Below are positions 10,854 through 24,649 of a DNA stretch of 64,000 nucleotides, one piece after another. This stretch comes from Hyparrhenia diplandra (Eukaryota; Streptophyta; Magnoliopsida; Poales; Poaceae), in NCBI GenBank assembly GCA_015847255.1, contig JADLZK010004649.1:2232001-2296000 (forward strand). Direction: 5' to 3'. Both the position numbers and the translations under genes were made by a program. Each line of letters begins with the position of its first letter. The first letter of the stretch is position 1. The notes below the pieces were generated by a model, which saw only the letters and a list, made by a program, of their open reading frames with translations, had not been told where the DNA came from and did not search any database.

Positions 10854-13800
10854 CAGTCTCAGGGCGTGTTTGAATTGAAGGAATAGAATAGAAATTTTGG
10901 AGGAATAAAAAACGGAGGAAAGGAAACTGGAATGAGCGTTTGGAATGGAGGAATTGCCCATTCCTCTGGAATACTGTAGCTAGAAGGCAATTTCACAGGA
11001 ACGAAAGAATCCAGTCTGATCCATTGTTTTCTTTCCCTTCGCTGAAGCCCGAGGTAAGTGCATGAAGTGGAGCAAGCCCTTCTATGTGCACTGCACTTAG
11101 CGCTCAGCTTCACTGCCATTTGCTGCTAGCAGAGCACCTTTTTTTAAAAAAACGAGCAGAGCATTTGATAAGAACGAAAGAACACAAGATGGCGAGAGAG
11201 CTACTACGGAGCAACGCCTTTTTTCCACAACCGCCTGGCCGGCCAGACATTATCCTCCGGTTGTCTTTGTTCCAAGATTCGCGCCCCTTTTTCCCTTCTG
11301 TTTCCCAATCCTGCTTTTTATTCCTGGCTTTCTCACCTACCATACGTCTGACTCATTGCATTCCCATCCCTTCAATTCCCATCTGGAGTTCTCTTCTACC
11401 TCCGTTCTCTTCTCTCCGTTCCCCCAGTTCGATGCCATCCTCTCCCCGACCTCTTTCTCTTGCAAACCACTGCCCCCTTCTCTCATCCCCCGGCCCTAAT
11501 CTCTCTTCTACCTCCATCTTCCTTCTCTCCCTCTCACCGTCTATTTTCCCATCTCTCTTTCTCCGATTCGTCTTCTACCTCAGATCCGACACCCGTCTCT
11601 TCCTCTCACCTCAGATTTGTTTTTTAGCTGAAAGTCGAGATGGATTTGTGTATGTTGTTTTCATCTCCCTTGCACATCCTTGCAGCTGTATCATCCCTCC
11701 TTGGTGGCCGTCGCCGTCATCTGTAAAGCTATTGTTGGCAAAATGTTTCTATTTTTGGTAATGATTAATGTCTACGTTCTAATCCGTATCCTACTTTTCT
11801 CAGATCCATATATTTTGTTGCCTTTAATCTACTCACTTTATTCTTTATTTTTAACCTATTTTTGTTTGTTTACATGCTGACATATTGTTTACATGTATCT
11901 CAATGGTTTCCTAATGTTGTGCATCAAATTTCCGTAGGTTTCGTTCTGTGCTGCTGCCTTCCACTGCTACCCAGTGTATTTTAGCCATGTGTCTTTCAAA
12001 TAGGACCAGCCACACAGCATCCTTTATCTTTCAGGTAAATTTGTTACCCTATTACTTACCTTTTGCTTTATTTGTTCAAGCAATGCTCTGTTCTAAAATT
12101 TAAAAACGAGCATCCAAACACCATGAAGACCTGCTTTAGCTGCATTTTCTAAAAAGTTAGCATATCTGCAGTTTGATATTCCAACCAGCTAAATCATGCC
12201 AATACAAACATGACCAAGGACAATATTTTGGTGGAAAAAGGAGTCCATGGTTTTCCAATGGTAGTAGCAAGTCTGTTATTAGTCATATAATTGGAAGTAT
12301 GGTATGGAGCACTACACTAAATCTCCAGTTAACTGACTTTGTGTATATCATACATTCATACTGATGTGAGGTATCCATAGTTCAAGACAATTCTGAATTT
12401 TTAGCAAGTCATTTTCAGCTCCGCTTGCGGTGTGTTATTTTCAGACCCGTTCTCTGCCATCATGTTCTTTTCCGACATACTACAAAACATAGCATGTTGG
12501 CACCACGGGTTTCTGATCTTAATGCTTTCATTGTGTAATGAGGTTATCTAAAATCCCGGATCTACTCTATTCTTGAATTGCCTCCTATTTTTTAAAAAAA
12601 TTCATTGGCTTCTTACATAGAAAAGTAGAGGATCAGAGCTCAGTCTAAAAGGACGGTTTATCTTTGGGTCCAGTCGAGTTAGGCTCTAATTATGCGCAGA
12701 GCTAACATTTGTTCATTGTTAATCAAATCTTTTTCTATCCATGTCCATTCACTAGTAGATGAGCTGTCACAGGCTGAATTATTAACCTTGTTCCTTACAT
12801 TGTCATTGTCCTGAACCATACTTTTTTGGATGTTTATGGGAAGAGATCTCGTTAAGTTGCATTGAGTTGTACAGTTATCGTGAAAACAGATTTATGAACA
12901 TTTTGTAGTGAGGTCTAAATTATCATGAAAACAAATTAGGCTTATAAGTTTCTGTGCCGATAACTGATTAGTATATTTCCTTTGCACTTCTTTAGCTTCA
13001 CACATGGCTCTGTTCTGGAAGGGCGAGAGGAATGGTAGCAGTAATATTGAATGAATGAGGCCTTGATGAATCTTTCTAGTTTCCACACAGGATGTGATCC
13101 CTTCCACAATCTCTCGGTTAGTCTGATTTCCCTCTTTATTTTATTCTTAAGGTTCAACTTATGGTTGTTTACTTATATGTATCTCCCTGCTATCTTCAGA
13201 ACTGAAGGAGACAAGGGAAATCTGAAGCACATGTCGAGGTACCTCCTATTACTTCTTTTGTGCTCTAAGCAGTGGTCTGACAAATGTCAAATAGAAAGTT
13301 CAGTGTGCCTTAAACAATGTTGAAAATCTTGGCAACAACAGACCTTGTTATGGATTCATGATGTTTACTACAACCAATTTAGTAATAGGTATAGCTGGCC
13401 TTTTTGTGCAAAGGCATTTTGCCATATGGGTCTCATAGCATTTTCTGTAAAAGGCACAATTGCTAGCTGCGTGGATGCAGGTAAATGATACGTTGTCTGA
13501 TGTACATGTCTATTCTTATCTATGATTTTGTTACAGAAAAGATAATATGTTTAATTATGTGGCTTAGAATGAATGTACTAGCTTAATCAGGTCGCCCCCA
13601 GTGTGCGCTGCTTAACTGTTCTTATTTATACTGCTACTTTCATATTTAGAATGGTTTCCTCATTGATTTGCTTTGATTGTAGTTGAATTTGCATGCTGCC
13701 AAATTAATTTGGGAACCTCAACAAACTGAGCATAGTGTAATTAATTCTCACATGTGCTTCAGTGCTCACATTTATAGGCATGTGTATGCTAAACGGGCAT

Positions 13801-15069
13801 TTATTCCCTTTCCAAAATTTAGGCCACCATGTTTTTCGTGATTTGTTTTCAGCCTTCTTTTGTGTTCCTGCTCTCTATGAATGGTTTGTTAAAGGAGACC
13901 TGGTCTTCCAAATCTTTGAAACTCACCTTGGGTTCCTGTCTGTTGTGGCCATTGACGCTAGGCCATATGCTTACTGGTGGCCCAAATGGCTGTTGAGACA
14001 CCGATGTGGCATGGTTGATTTGCAAGAAGAACGACGCCTCAATCACCGTGGTATGTTCCGTTGTGCACCATTCCTGCACCATCAATGATGGTGTGGCTGG
14101 CTGATGTGCAGCTTAACTGTTTTGGATCTTACTTTATGTGGACTGATAATTGGATCTTACTTTATGTGGACTGATAATTGCAGATCAATACTTGCGATGC
14201 TTTCTACTGCGACTACTTCACACCAAAGAAAAAAAAGAAAAGGCCGACCATGTTAATCGAAGCTTGGACAGGATGGTACTTCTCTTGATCCAAGCTATGC
14301 CAGAATCAAGCCGATCCCGTGAAAACTTCCCAGTATCTTTGACAGCTTGAATGCCCTTTGATTGTCATTCAGAGATATTTTATAGAAAGCCACATGTTTG
14401 TTCAGATAAGTTTGACCGCGACATGCATGACGTTGAAGAACCGTTGTTTTTGTGCAGCATTCCTTACAAAAGAACTTTAACATCATACGTAATATATATT
14501 ATGTGATCTTGTCTGTCATCGACGACCGGTCCATAAATTTATTCCATATATACTTTTCTCAAATGTTTTACAGTCCTCTATACAAAACTTTACGGCCTGC
14601 TACCTGCACGCGATGGGGCGTGCCTTCTAATGTACTATTGTACTGTAGCAAAATATGCCTTATTATACTAATAAATATTTTTGTAGTCCATGATTCTTAT
14701 ACTATTATGGTTGCTGAAGGGGCTGATGTACTAAATATACTATTACTTTATATATACTAAATTTACTAAATGTACTATTACTAAATGTACTATTACTTTA
14801 TATATACAAAGTATTTGGGAACAAGTATGTTAAGCACAAGTTAATTATGTTATTTTTTTATTTTGTTTAGTTATCTTCTCATAAATATTTTAAATAGATA
14901 TAGTATTTAGGAACCAAGGATACTACTACCTTTTTGCCCCAAAGGAACCCAAAATGAGTGTCGATTGTCATGTCGGTAGAACTTTTTAAGTCTGACTCGG
15001 CTATACACCACCTTTCCTCTTAAATATGGAACCTTTCCTCTTAAATATGGAAGGGTAAAGTGCATCAGC

Positions 15070-15260
15070 TAGGGATGAAAAGCGGATAATGATTCCCCCA
15101 TATCCTAATCCTCTTTTTCTAATCGGTTTCGGAGCAGATCGGATCTTATGCGGTTTCGGATGCGAATATGGATTTTTAGGATGTCGGATATGGCACGGGT
15201 TCGGACCGGTGTTGGGGCAGAAGCGGACTTTTATAAGTCGGATAATATATGCTTACAAGT
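15070..15260 (+). mobile_element. possible truncated Ac/Ds-like terminus
   Basis: The block starts TAGGGATGAAAAGCGGATAA, which fits the 11-base Ac/Ds-type terminal repeat. It is followed by 'cggat'-rich subterminal sequence (several 'cggat' and 'tcgga' words to about 15260), as is usual for this group. I found no matching end with CATCCCT within the following kilobases, so it appears to be one end only. Confidence 0.35.
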
Positions 15261-17301
15261 TTTTTCTTATAATGAGAAACATTTTTTTTTGCGGTTACAC
15301 AATACAACACAAACGCTCAACACACACGCATACTCACCCCTATGAACATGCCTCTGTTGTAGAAATTTACATGGAAGCTTCTTGTCGTGAAGAGCAATCT
15401 AGCTATTTAGTTAGTTAGATATGATCAATTCTCTTTATCATAGCACCAATGTCATGTCTTTGTGCTGCCTCTACCTACCTGAAGTATTGGTCCATCTCAA
15501 GGCGTTCTGGCTTGTTAATTTCTCACTGTTTTATGGCTATGTATTATTTAGAGAAGCATTTGAACTGCATTTGAACTGCTATGTATTATTACACAACAGA
15601 GTAGGTACATTGGACTTGTGAATAACTAAAACATTGTTCTACCAAACAACAGAGTAGGTACATTGGAGGCAACACTAGTTGCTAGGAACATCCAGAGTAG
15701 GTACAATAGTGCAATTTGGCTTCCTTCTTTTCTTCTTGCTCCCAACAAATAAGGCACCATAAAGGATGCACTCTTCAACAGAAACCATGAACAGGCAAAA
15801 TGAAAGTAATGAAATGTGCCGAGCATGTAAAATGTCAACAGCACTAGTTGTATGAACTAATCAAATGCACTGGCCATGTAAAGTGTAGACAACTAACAGA
15901 GATCCACATCAGGTAGCAGAGAGAGCATCGTCTTCAAATTGTGGTAAACTTAACTCCTAGCTAGCTTGGCACCTATGACTATGTGTTGTATGGTCAATCA
16001 TTCATGATATATTAAGCACAAATGAAGAATGTTAGTGCTTAGATCGAGTCAAGTGTGGTTTGATTAAAAAAGGAAGGTCAACAAAGATTACCAGATCAGC
16101 ATATCTCCCAAGCTAACTGGTACAACCTACACAAAGCAAAATGACAATATATTATTATGCCGATATGACAAGGATTGGTTTGTATATATATTAGAAAAAA
16201 AAATGAACTAGAGATATCTGTTTCAGAAATGGCATACATTAGCATTCAAAAAAATGGATTGAAACTGAATAAGAAAGTTTTACTTCTATACTTCTGTACA
16301 AAGTAGCACTAAAAAAAATATGTTGATATGCAGTAGATGATCTGTTTCATAATTCACAACTTTCAGCACTGATTGAAAGACAAGTTTATTCCAGTGATGA
16401 CTACGACTGTTACAAGAAAATTCAAAATCTGCAGATCAGTGCTGTTTGGGTGAAATAGAATTGGTACTCACGTTGATATGTAGAATTGGCCCCCTCGAGG
16501 TATCAACATTGAGCTTAATTTAGGCAGCAGAATATAGATAACGACCTACAGGAGAGATATCAGAATATCAAGTTAACATACAGTCAATGAACTATTATTA
16601 TCTAGATAAAGAAGCATGGAGCAAGGTACATTGTGAGAGAAGGTATTTGAAGCATCTAACAAGTTCATTGTTCTTCGTAACTTTAGCATGAAAAAGTAAA
16701 AGTATTATCTATATCCCTAGACCATAGTATGGGTAAAGGTTATCACACATAGCACCATATAGCAACCATACTTGTAAAAATAAAGGGGACACAGAAACAC
16801 CAAAAATAGTGAGGAGGGACTATAGGATAAAAAAGGATGAACCTAGAAGAGTAGGATAGGAACTGGAAGGTAGACAATGAACATAATTCTATTCTATGAT
16901 TTTGTGAATGGCCCAAAATTAATATTCCCCACTGATTGTGCACATCAGTATTTGTTCCAAAAATCAAGATCTAAACCTGAGGTCTACATAACAATGAACC
17001 TTAAACATAATTCAATGTGGCTCACCTAGACAGTATATTAGGCCAGGTGAATTAAGCTTACACATAATTCAACGCTACCAGTTCATTGCAGCTCTATTAT
17101 TCATAGGTACCAAGAGATTGACAGTCATAGGAAAGTACCAAAGATGGAATGTTGCAATCAAACCAAATAAGTATATAAAACATATGCATTCTTGATGTAC
17201 AAAGGTCCTGATATACATTTACTTAGAATCTAATTTAAAAGTTTGGTCATAATCAACTTTATATACAGGCAATGGAATCTGAACTGTATGACTAAATAAG
17301 T

Positions 17302-17432
17302 TTAGATGGCAGTGCCAAATTTTATAGGATTGCCTACTAGATCTTTTAAAAATACAACTGACATGCTAAAAGTTGCAAGCATGGTGCTCAAACAACTTGC
17401 CAGCTGTGATACAAGTGGTACCTTAGGACCTC
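17302..17432 (-). other. exon-like open stretch of unknown origin
   Basis: On the minus strand a 'ccttgcag' acceptor-like sequence is followed by 43 open codons starting GGPKVPLVSQLASCLSTM and ending before a stop at 17302. The peptide is rich in hydrophobic residues and could be part of a membrane segment. I do not recognise a family. It lies in the left arm of the Harbinger-like element, close to the nested CACTA element, and may be a captured or transposon-encoded exon, or chance. Confidence 0.2.
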
Positions 17433-19699
17433 CTGCAAGGAATAATTTTAAAGTAATATGTTGATAAAAAGAGTCATTGGACTCAGAAAGGTTTACGAAA
17501 GTTACATAAATTATTTTGTTCTCATCTACAGAAGTGATATTAAACGAGAAGTACCAAAGACAACACAAATGAAATAATCTTAGTATAGATCATAACTGGT
17601 ATCTAGAAAAGCCAAAGTCAAAACAACATTTAAGGTTTTGAAGGACCTCAACTTGGTTTTAAAAGCATCACCTAAAAGCAGCATGGTTGTAAACACCAGT
17701 TAATTAGAATGACTACAATGCGCTTCAGATCACGGCGCCAAAAGACACTACAGAAACCGGGTCGTCGCCGGCCGTGCTGCGTTTCGCCGACCACCGAAAA
17801 CCGCGGTCGGCGAAGATTTCTTCGCCGACCGCCGCTTGGCGAGAGTAACGGTCGGCGGCGATCTCTTCGCCGACCGTTTGGCGGTCGGCGAAAAACGCTT
17901 GGCAAAGAGAGTTCTTCGCCCGACCGTCGGCGGCCGGCGAAGAAGACCCGTCGTCGCCCCCCGACGACGCCGTCCTGATTTTCTATCATGCCAACCGCCG
18001 ACCGTTTGCCGTCCGCGGTCGGCGAAGATCGACAACCGCCGACCGCCCGTCCGGGCGGTCGGCGAAGGTATTTTTCAAAAAAATAAAAAACCGGCGTCAC
18101 CTGCGCCCACGTGTCCGGTAAAAATGCCGGTAGGCCCTTCGCCGACCGGCCGGACATGAGGCGGTCGGCGAAGATTTTTTTTTTTAAAAAATAAAAGATC
18201 GGCTCGTGGAAGCCACGTGGCGATCAATGATACGTAGGGTCGATCTTCGCCGACGTGACTGGCGGCCGGGCGGTCGGCGAAGATTCTTCGCCGACCGCCT
18301 CATCCCCGGCGGTCGGCGATTGTCTTCGCCGACCGCCTTTTTGATCGGTCGCGAAGTGCAAACTTTTTTTTTTTGAATTTGCTATCACAACTTTTTCTCG
18401 TGGCTTAGCTACTGTATATTTAGTTCGTTGTTGAAGTTTGGGATTTTTTTAAACATTTTACTATATTTTATGAGTTTTCATGTTATATTTGAATTTCTTT
18501 TGAAATCTAAAATTTGAACCGCAAGTGATTCAAATAATGGGTGTAAATGATTCAAAAAATGATAAACATGATTGTGAGTCCATATTGAGTCCTCATCCAT
18601 GGCCGAGCATAGAAATTCAAATATCTTGTGCGCGAAACACGTCGACTCACTTGCGGATCGATAGTTTTAAAATTCTATAAAATTCAAACGGAGTTGAAAA
18701 ATCATGAAACTTGACGAGTTGTCCTTATATCACATGTGTACACTACGGAAAAAGTTTGAGTCGATTTCGTGGACGTTTGCATCTCGGTGGCGATTACGGG
18801 GACATCTCTAACATGTGATAATAGAAACTCTAGTTGAGATGTCTAGGTTTCGGCGATCGGGATGCAAACTTGCATGAAACATTTTCAAATTTTTCCATGG
18901 ATTGAACATGCAATATAACGATGCCTCGTCAAATTTCATGAATTTTCGACTTCGTTTTCTTTTTTAGAATTTTAAAATGAATCGCGCCACGATGTAATCG
19001 AATGTCTAGGGCACAAGATCTTTGAATTTTCTCGCGATCCATATATGAGGGCTCAAAATATACTAACAAACAAGAATATTATTTTTCCAATCACATAAAT
19101 TCATTTTTTTCGAGGACCTGTAGTTCAAATTTGAGGTGGGAAAAAATATTCGAGAAAAGAAGAAAACTATTAAAAAATAGTTAAATGTGCGGAAAATGTC
19201 CCAATTTTTGACATGTTCTTTTAAACAACCTATCTAATCTACGGAAAAATTTTGAAGTAAAAAATCCAAAAAAAAAAGAAATCGCCGGAGGCGCTCACAA
19301 GTGCCCTCGGCGAAGAGATCTTCGCGGCCGCCGTGGCATAGGGGCGTCGGCGGCGCATTACTCTTCGACGACCACCTTTCCCAGCGGCGGTCGGCGAGTA
19401 AGACCGACACGTGTCCCAGCGGGTTGCGGTTTAAAAAAAAAAAAAAAAATTTGCCGACCGCCGTGGTGCGGGGCGGTCGGCGGCAAAAATGAAAACGCGG
19501 GCCGGCTGGTGTCGGGAGCGGTCGGCGGGGAATCCCGCCGTTCCGCGGCTGGCGATGCGAAACTTCTTCGCCGGCCAGTTTCCTAGATGCGGTCGGCGAA
19601 ATAAATAAAAAAACAAAAACCCACCCCGCTCCACCTTATCCACTCGGACACCACACACACCACACTCACGCCACGCGAACACACGCACACGCCCGCGGC

Positions 19700-20250
19700 T
19701 ACGCGGAGCTCACGCGCCGCCGCCGGGCTCCCGCGCCCGCCCGCCGCCCCGACTTCGGCCGCGCCCGCTGCCGTCCGCGCCCCGGCGGCTTCCGCCCGTC
19801 CCGCGCCCCCGCCCGGCCGCCGCTTGCCGCCCCCCGGCGCCGGCCGACGCCCCGCCGCGCAGCCGCCGCCGGCCCCGACCCCGGCGCCCGTGCCGCCGCC
19901 GCCGCCCCGGCATGACGCCCGGCACAGCGCCCGGCGCCGGCGCCCCCGACGCCCCGGCCCGGCCCCAGGCGGCCGACGCCCGCCCCCCGCCCCCGTGCCC
20001 AGACGCTCCGGCCCTCTCTTTGCTGGGAAGAAGAGGAGGGAGGAGGGAAGAAGAGGGAAGAAGAAGAAGGGGGGAAGGAGGAGGAAGAAGAGGGGAAGAA
20101 AGGGGAAGAAGAAGAAGGGGAAGGAGGAGGAAGAAGAGGGGAAGAAGGTCTTCTCTTGCCGGTCTTTGCTCCTCTCGTCGCGTCGCCGCCGCTCGTCTCG
20201 GCCAGAGTCGGTCAAGGCAAAGGTGACATTTTCTTCCGAGTTGTAGATGT
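19700..20250 (+). repeat. GC-rich tract and purine-rich microsatellite
   Basis: Bases 19700-20010 are extremely GC-rich. Bases about 20028-20155 are an imperfect (GGAAGAAGAAG)n purine tract. Long ORFs in several frames on both strands across this block encode only R/G/A/P- or E/K/G-rich low-complexity sequence and are not called. The tract lies in the 5' part of the CACTA element, upstream of its transposase gene. Confidence 0.6.
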
Positions 20251-21096
20251 CGCCATTGTGAAAGTGCATATGGATGTGAATGTGAATGTGTGTATGTGTG
20301 CCGACGTTTAATTGCGGGGAGGACGAGGAGGGAAGAGGGAGGAGGAGGAGGAGAAGGTCGACGCCCAGCCGGTTCGTGTCCCGTCGTCGTGCCGATTAGC
20401 TCGGCCCACCGCCATAGCTAGGTGAGCATGCGCGGCGCGTCGGGACCGTCGTTGTGAATGTGTGCCGACAATGAAGAATTGAGTTCGATGTGTATGCATA
20501 TGTGTTGGTCGGCCATCGCGGCCGTTGTTTTCTTGCGGGAATTGAAAACCTCACCGTGTAGGGGAGGTTCTGGCCGAAATTTCTAATTGAACTGTCTTTT
20601 TTTCATGTGACGGGCCGTGGGTGGCGAGCCGAGTATGCGTGACTTCACCGCCATCGCCGGTCGCCTCGCACCGCTAGGTATAACCCCTCTTTACATATGA
20701 TGGTCGTATGTCGCGTAACCTAGTTAGGCGTCTCCCGTCCGAAAAAGAGATACGGTTGGAGGTATGTATTTCTTTGCATATCTACTGCATCAGACTGCTT
20801 TCGGATTGTTTTTATATTTTGGACGGCCGCGGATGCGTAGATGGGTTCATTTCCATGTCGATTCCGTCGACGAGTTCGGCATCACCTCCCCCCGTTCTAT
20901 GGGATGCACGCTCTCCCTTCCGGGACGTGTATCGGGAGAACAGCGGGGAGGTGTGCCGAATCTCGTCCCGGCCGGATCGAGCATGGAAAGCGACCGTCTA
21001 CGATCCGCTGGTGGGATTAGGACCTATCCCGGCCTATTAGAGAGTAGGAACGCCATGTAGATCGAACTCATGGTTGGAATTCGTGCTTGCTAAAGG

Positions 21097-24000
21097 ATGG
21101 GACGCCGCCGGTGGATGTCTGACGGTCGGAGAAGTAAGCGTGATTTTGACGAAGAATGGATTGAGAAGACCAATGAGTTCTTGGAAACGGCTTGGGCTAG
21201 TGCTCGTGGTCATGTGCTAGTTTGGTGTCCCTGCAGTAAGTGTGACAACACGAGAAGAGTCAGCGAAAGGATATGCAACGTCATCTTCTAGATTTTTGAT
21301 TCACCAAGGGCTACACCATGTGGGTCCACCATGGTGAATCACACCGTATGAGAGAGGAGGTGGTGAGAGCACGCCTCGAGGATTGTGATGGTGATGCCGG
21401 GGTTGTAGATATGTTAGATGATGCCCACCAAGGACTGTTCAACGAAGCGGTTGATAAGGAGGCGATGGAGAAGGAGGCAAAGAATTTCTATGCAATGTTG
21501 GACTCGCCGCGAAACCCCTTCATGAGAACACAACGGTTTAGCGGTGGACCCGGCATTTGTCGCTTACTAGGGTCAAGTCCGAATTGAACATCGGTCGAAA
21601 CGGGCTTCGATAGGGTGTTGTACATTGTTGGCACCTCGCCTAAAGGGCCATAACCTACCCGACAACATGTATGACTCGAAATGCTTCACGGCACTTAAGA
21701 TGCCGTATGAGCGCATACATGCTTGCGAGAATGGTCACGTGTCCTATTTAGGAAAGAGCACGCCGATGCAACGCGACCGTCGGAAAGTGCAAAGCCTCTA
21801 GGTGCGAAGAGGCCTCAAGTGGAGATGGTCGGATGAGCGGAACAAGGTCGCCAAAAAATACTACGGTACCTACCGTTTGTACCGAGGATTCGGCGACAAT
21901 ACATGGACCGAGGAATGCGCTAGCGGATGACGTGGCACAAAAAATGGCAAGCGATACACTCCGGACAAGATGATACATCCATCGGATGGTGAAGCATGGC
22001 AATACTTTGATGGAAAACATCCCGAGAAAGCAATGGAGGCGCGTAATGCGCGTCGCCGCTCGGCAAACGAATGGGTTCAATCCCTATGGCATGATGCGGC
22101 CCCATACACTTGTTGGCCCGTATTCGTTATCCCCTGAATCTCCCCGTCGCCTTTCAACGGGACACCATATTCTTGTAAACATAATTCCGCCACCCGGGAA
22201 TAAGATGGGTGTGTATGTAGAGCCCGTGTGATCGATGAATTGATCAAGGCTTGGGATGAAGGCGTATGGACATACGGCCAGAACTCTGGCGCGTGTTCAA
22301 AATGTATGTTTGGTTCGATTACTCAATTCATGACTTCCTGGCGTATGGGTTGTTCTCAGGGTGGTGTGTTCATGGCAAGTTCCCATGCCTAGTATGCAAG
22401 GAAAGTCTGCGAGTTCATCGGGTTGCGGCGGGGGTAAGTTTTCGTCGTTCGACCTACATCGTCGGTTCACGCCTCTTGACCATCCATTCGGAGCGGACCA
22501 CGAAGTACTTTACAAACGGGGTTAAGTAGTGACGAGTAACCTCGGCCGCATATGAAGACTGGTGCCGAGGTCCGTGCTCAGCTAGATTCTCTTGTGGCCA
22601 ATGAACAAGGCGGTGGTTTTGTGGGGTATGGTCGGCGGCATATGTGGACTCATAAGTCGGGCTTGGAGAGGCTCCCTATCATGATGACCTTCTTGTGCCA
22701 CATCACCTTGACCACATGCACCTGCGAGAAAAATATCGGTGAAGCACTTTTTTTGCACACTCATGGACACTGAAAAGTCTAAGGACAACAATAAGGCTAG
22801 AGTGGACCTGGCAAAACTTTGTGATAGACCAAATCAAGAGATGAGGCCTCCCGCAGGCGGCAAGAGATGGCGAAGGCCCAATGTCGATTTCGTGTTGTCT
22901 AGGCAAAAAGAGAGGTACTTCAATGGATGAAGACAACGAGGTTTCGGATGGGTATGCACACAATGTGAAGGGGAGTCAATTTAACTACTATGCGAGTCAA
23001 TGGGATGAAGAGTCATGACTATCACGTATGGCTTGAGCGTACCGCTTCCCACGATGACTCGAGGCTTTGTCCCCGAGAATGTATGGCTAGTCTTTGGCGA
23101 GAGTTGAGTTATTTCTTCCGCCATTTGTGTTCAAAAGCGATCTCTCGGGCCGTCTCAGAGACGGTTGGAAAAGGCGCACTTTGTGTTACTCTGTAAGTTG
23201 GAGAAAATCTTCCCCAGGGCTTCTTCTTGTCGATGCAAACATATGATTGTGCACCTCCCGCATGCGAGGTGCGTATGGGGGCCCGGTGCGGTATCATTGG
23301 TGCTACCCAATCGAGAGAACTCTAAAGAGTGTACGCTTGAGAAAATGTAGAAATAAAGCCAAAATCGAGCCTTAAGTTCCGAGAGGCATACGTTGTGGAG
23401 GAGGTGTCAAACTTCACAGAAGTACTATACGAGAGAACATTCCTAGCGTGCATGACCAAATCCCTCGTTACAATCTTTGACGAAAATAAGTCGAAGCTCG
23501 GCCTTTTCCAAGGTCGATGACGGAAGGCGGGTGCGGCTACCGGCAAGCGGTTGAGCAACGTAGAGTGGCACAAAGATCATGCTATATGTCTTGACCAACT
23601 CGCCCGAGGTGGATCCGTACAAACGTGAATTCATTCGTGAGACTTGGTGCGGAGGCGGGGATGCGAGCCACACGAACTTGATACTCTTCTTTCACAAGGT
23701 CTTTGGACCACGAGACCCGATTTCATTTTCGTGGTTCAAGAGAAGGGCCCAAACCGATCGCTTCTATCAGAATGCGAGCTAGTTGCCGTTGCAAACGGGC
23801 CGTGATGACAGGGGTTAGGTCATTTAACGCTTATGACGTGAATGGATATCGTTTCCACACGACAAGCTACGAGCAGGGGCGACCCAACCGGAGTACCACA
23901 AACGGCGTGCTAACAAATCGATAATAATGGGATCAATACCATGGCGAGTCGAAGAAATATATGAGCTTTCATTTTATGGCGCCCGCATACGAAACCCGTG

Positions 24001-24540
24001 GTATTCAAATGTCAATGGTTCGACCTGAATGTACTAAACGTGCGCCGGCAATTGGGCTAGTCGGTTCGACCTGCATTCCGTGTATCCACGATCCGATATA
24101 TACATTGTGGCTCAACGTGCCGTGCGGGTTTATTACCCGCCATATGCCCTGCCAAGACAAAGATTATCTTAAGGGTTGGGAGGTTGTGCGAGGAAGGTAG
24201 CGCCGCATGGTAAACTACCGTCCCAAATGATGAAGATTATAACTTGATCAACCCAATCACATATGAGGGAGAGTTCTATCAAGAAGAGGGTCGTGCCTGG
24301 GAGTTTTGTGATAGACCTATTCGGAGATATAGGAATGGAAGTGGACGATGAAATGTCCGATGACGGCGGCGTGTTGAGGTGTTCGACGCAAAGGAAATAG
24401 AAATGCTAGAAAATTGAGGGCGCTCAATGAAGCCAACAATCAAAGTGCGCATTCTCTTAGTGATTTGGAGAATGTTGGCGGCGATGACGAGCGGAGAAAC
24501 GCTCCCCGGACGATGATCCCGATTACTTCTAATACATGTA
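21097..24540 (+). pseudogene. TNP2-type CACTA transposase, broken
   Basis: The ATG at 21097 starts a transposase-associated domain: RRWMSDGRR, then EEWIEKTNEFLETAWASARG, then CPCSKCDN with the paired cysteines. The next pieces are WVHHGES (21318 on) and, across frames, LPDNMYDSK and YERIHACENGH (about 21650-21740), KMIHPSDGEAWQYFD (about 21965-22010) and CWPVFVIPLNLP (about 22110-22150). Then come LWRVFKMYVWFDYSIHDFLA and YGLFSGWCVHGKFPCLVC (22280-22400), the core of the TNP2 transposase family (PF02992). At 22990-23300 is a DUF4218-like part (CPRECMASLWRELSYFFRHL, LCKLEKIFPRA, MIVHLPHAR). At least eight frame changes or stops interrupt it. Intact TNP2 cuts and joins CACTA termini. No single frame encodes an active protein here, though some breaks may be base-calling errors. 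Confidence 0.85.
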
Positions 24541-24649
24541 ATACTATGTCATTTTGTTTATCTTTGTAATTATATCTTATCTATATTTTGATTACAATGC
24601 ATGTGTCTCTAATTATGCCTTGTTCATGTTTTGATTCTGGTGATCGAGC

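Larger units (their letters stand above)
6690..10861. repeat. segmental duplication copy 1, left half
   Basis: This stretch is collinear with 39780-43160 in copy 2. Matching blocks include 6690-7100 with 39785-40430 ('gttactgagagggacgtgtcatgcacaaaa' region), 7675-7755 with 40445-40540, 9395-9770 with 41390-41840, and 10571-10858 with 42890-43155. It continues in copy 1 at 28987, beyond the large Harbinger-like insertion. Bases 7100-7675 have no counterpart and no recognisable feature (AT-rich). Bases 10012-10535 match the segment just upstream of both inhibitor genes instead, so they are a third, truncated copy of that part. Confidence 0.75.
11700..17746. other. left arm of the Harbinger-like element, no gene recognised
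   Basis: This is mostly AT-rich sequence without a supportable gene. Notable items are a 29-bp tandem duplication at about 14122-14179, a short duplication near 15010-15050 ('cctttcctcttaaatatgga' twice), and an 'acaacagagtaggtacattgga' repeat near 15594-15668. A sequence at 15280-15350 ('cacacgcatactcacccctatgaac') resembles a very common grass repeat. The ORF at 13762-14088 has no recognised domain. Confidence 0.4.

Noticed and set aside
11084..11761. 225-codon plus-strand ORF
   Set aside because: CT-rich leader-like sequence giving S/P/L/F-rich peptide with no domain. A similar CT-rich block is found inside the opposite end of the same element.
13762..14088. 108-codon ORF in the left arm of the Harbinger-like element
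   Set aside because: No recognised family, no splice context that helps, and surrounded by noncoding AT-rich sequence.
17770..18360. Clustered short repeats that could be mistaken for a CRISPR-like array
   Set aside because: The 'cggtcggcgaag' units occur in both orientations with irregular spacing at both ends of a CACTA element, in a plant genome. They are subterminal transposase-binding repeats.
19583..20269. 228-codon minus-strand ORF and several plus-strand ORFs
   Set aside because: Pure low-complexity R/G/A and F/P/L runs from a GC-rich tract and a purine microsatellite.
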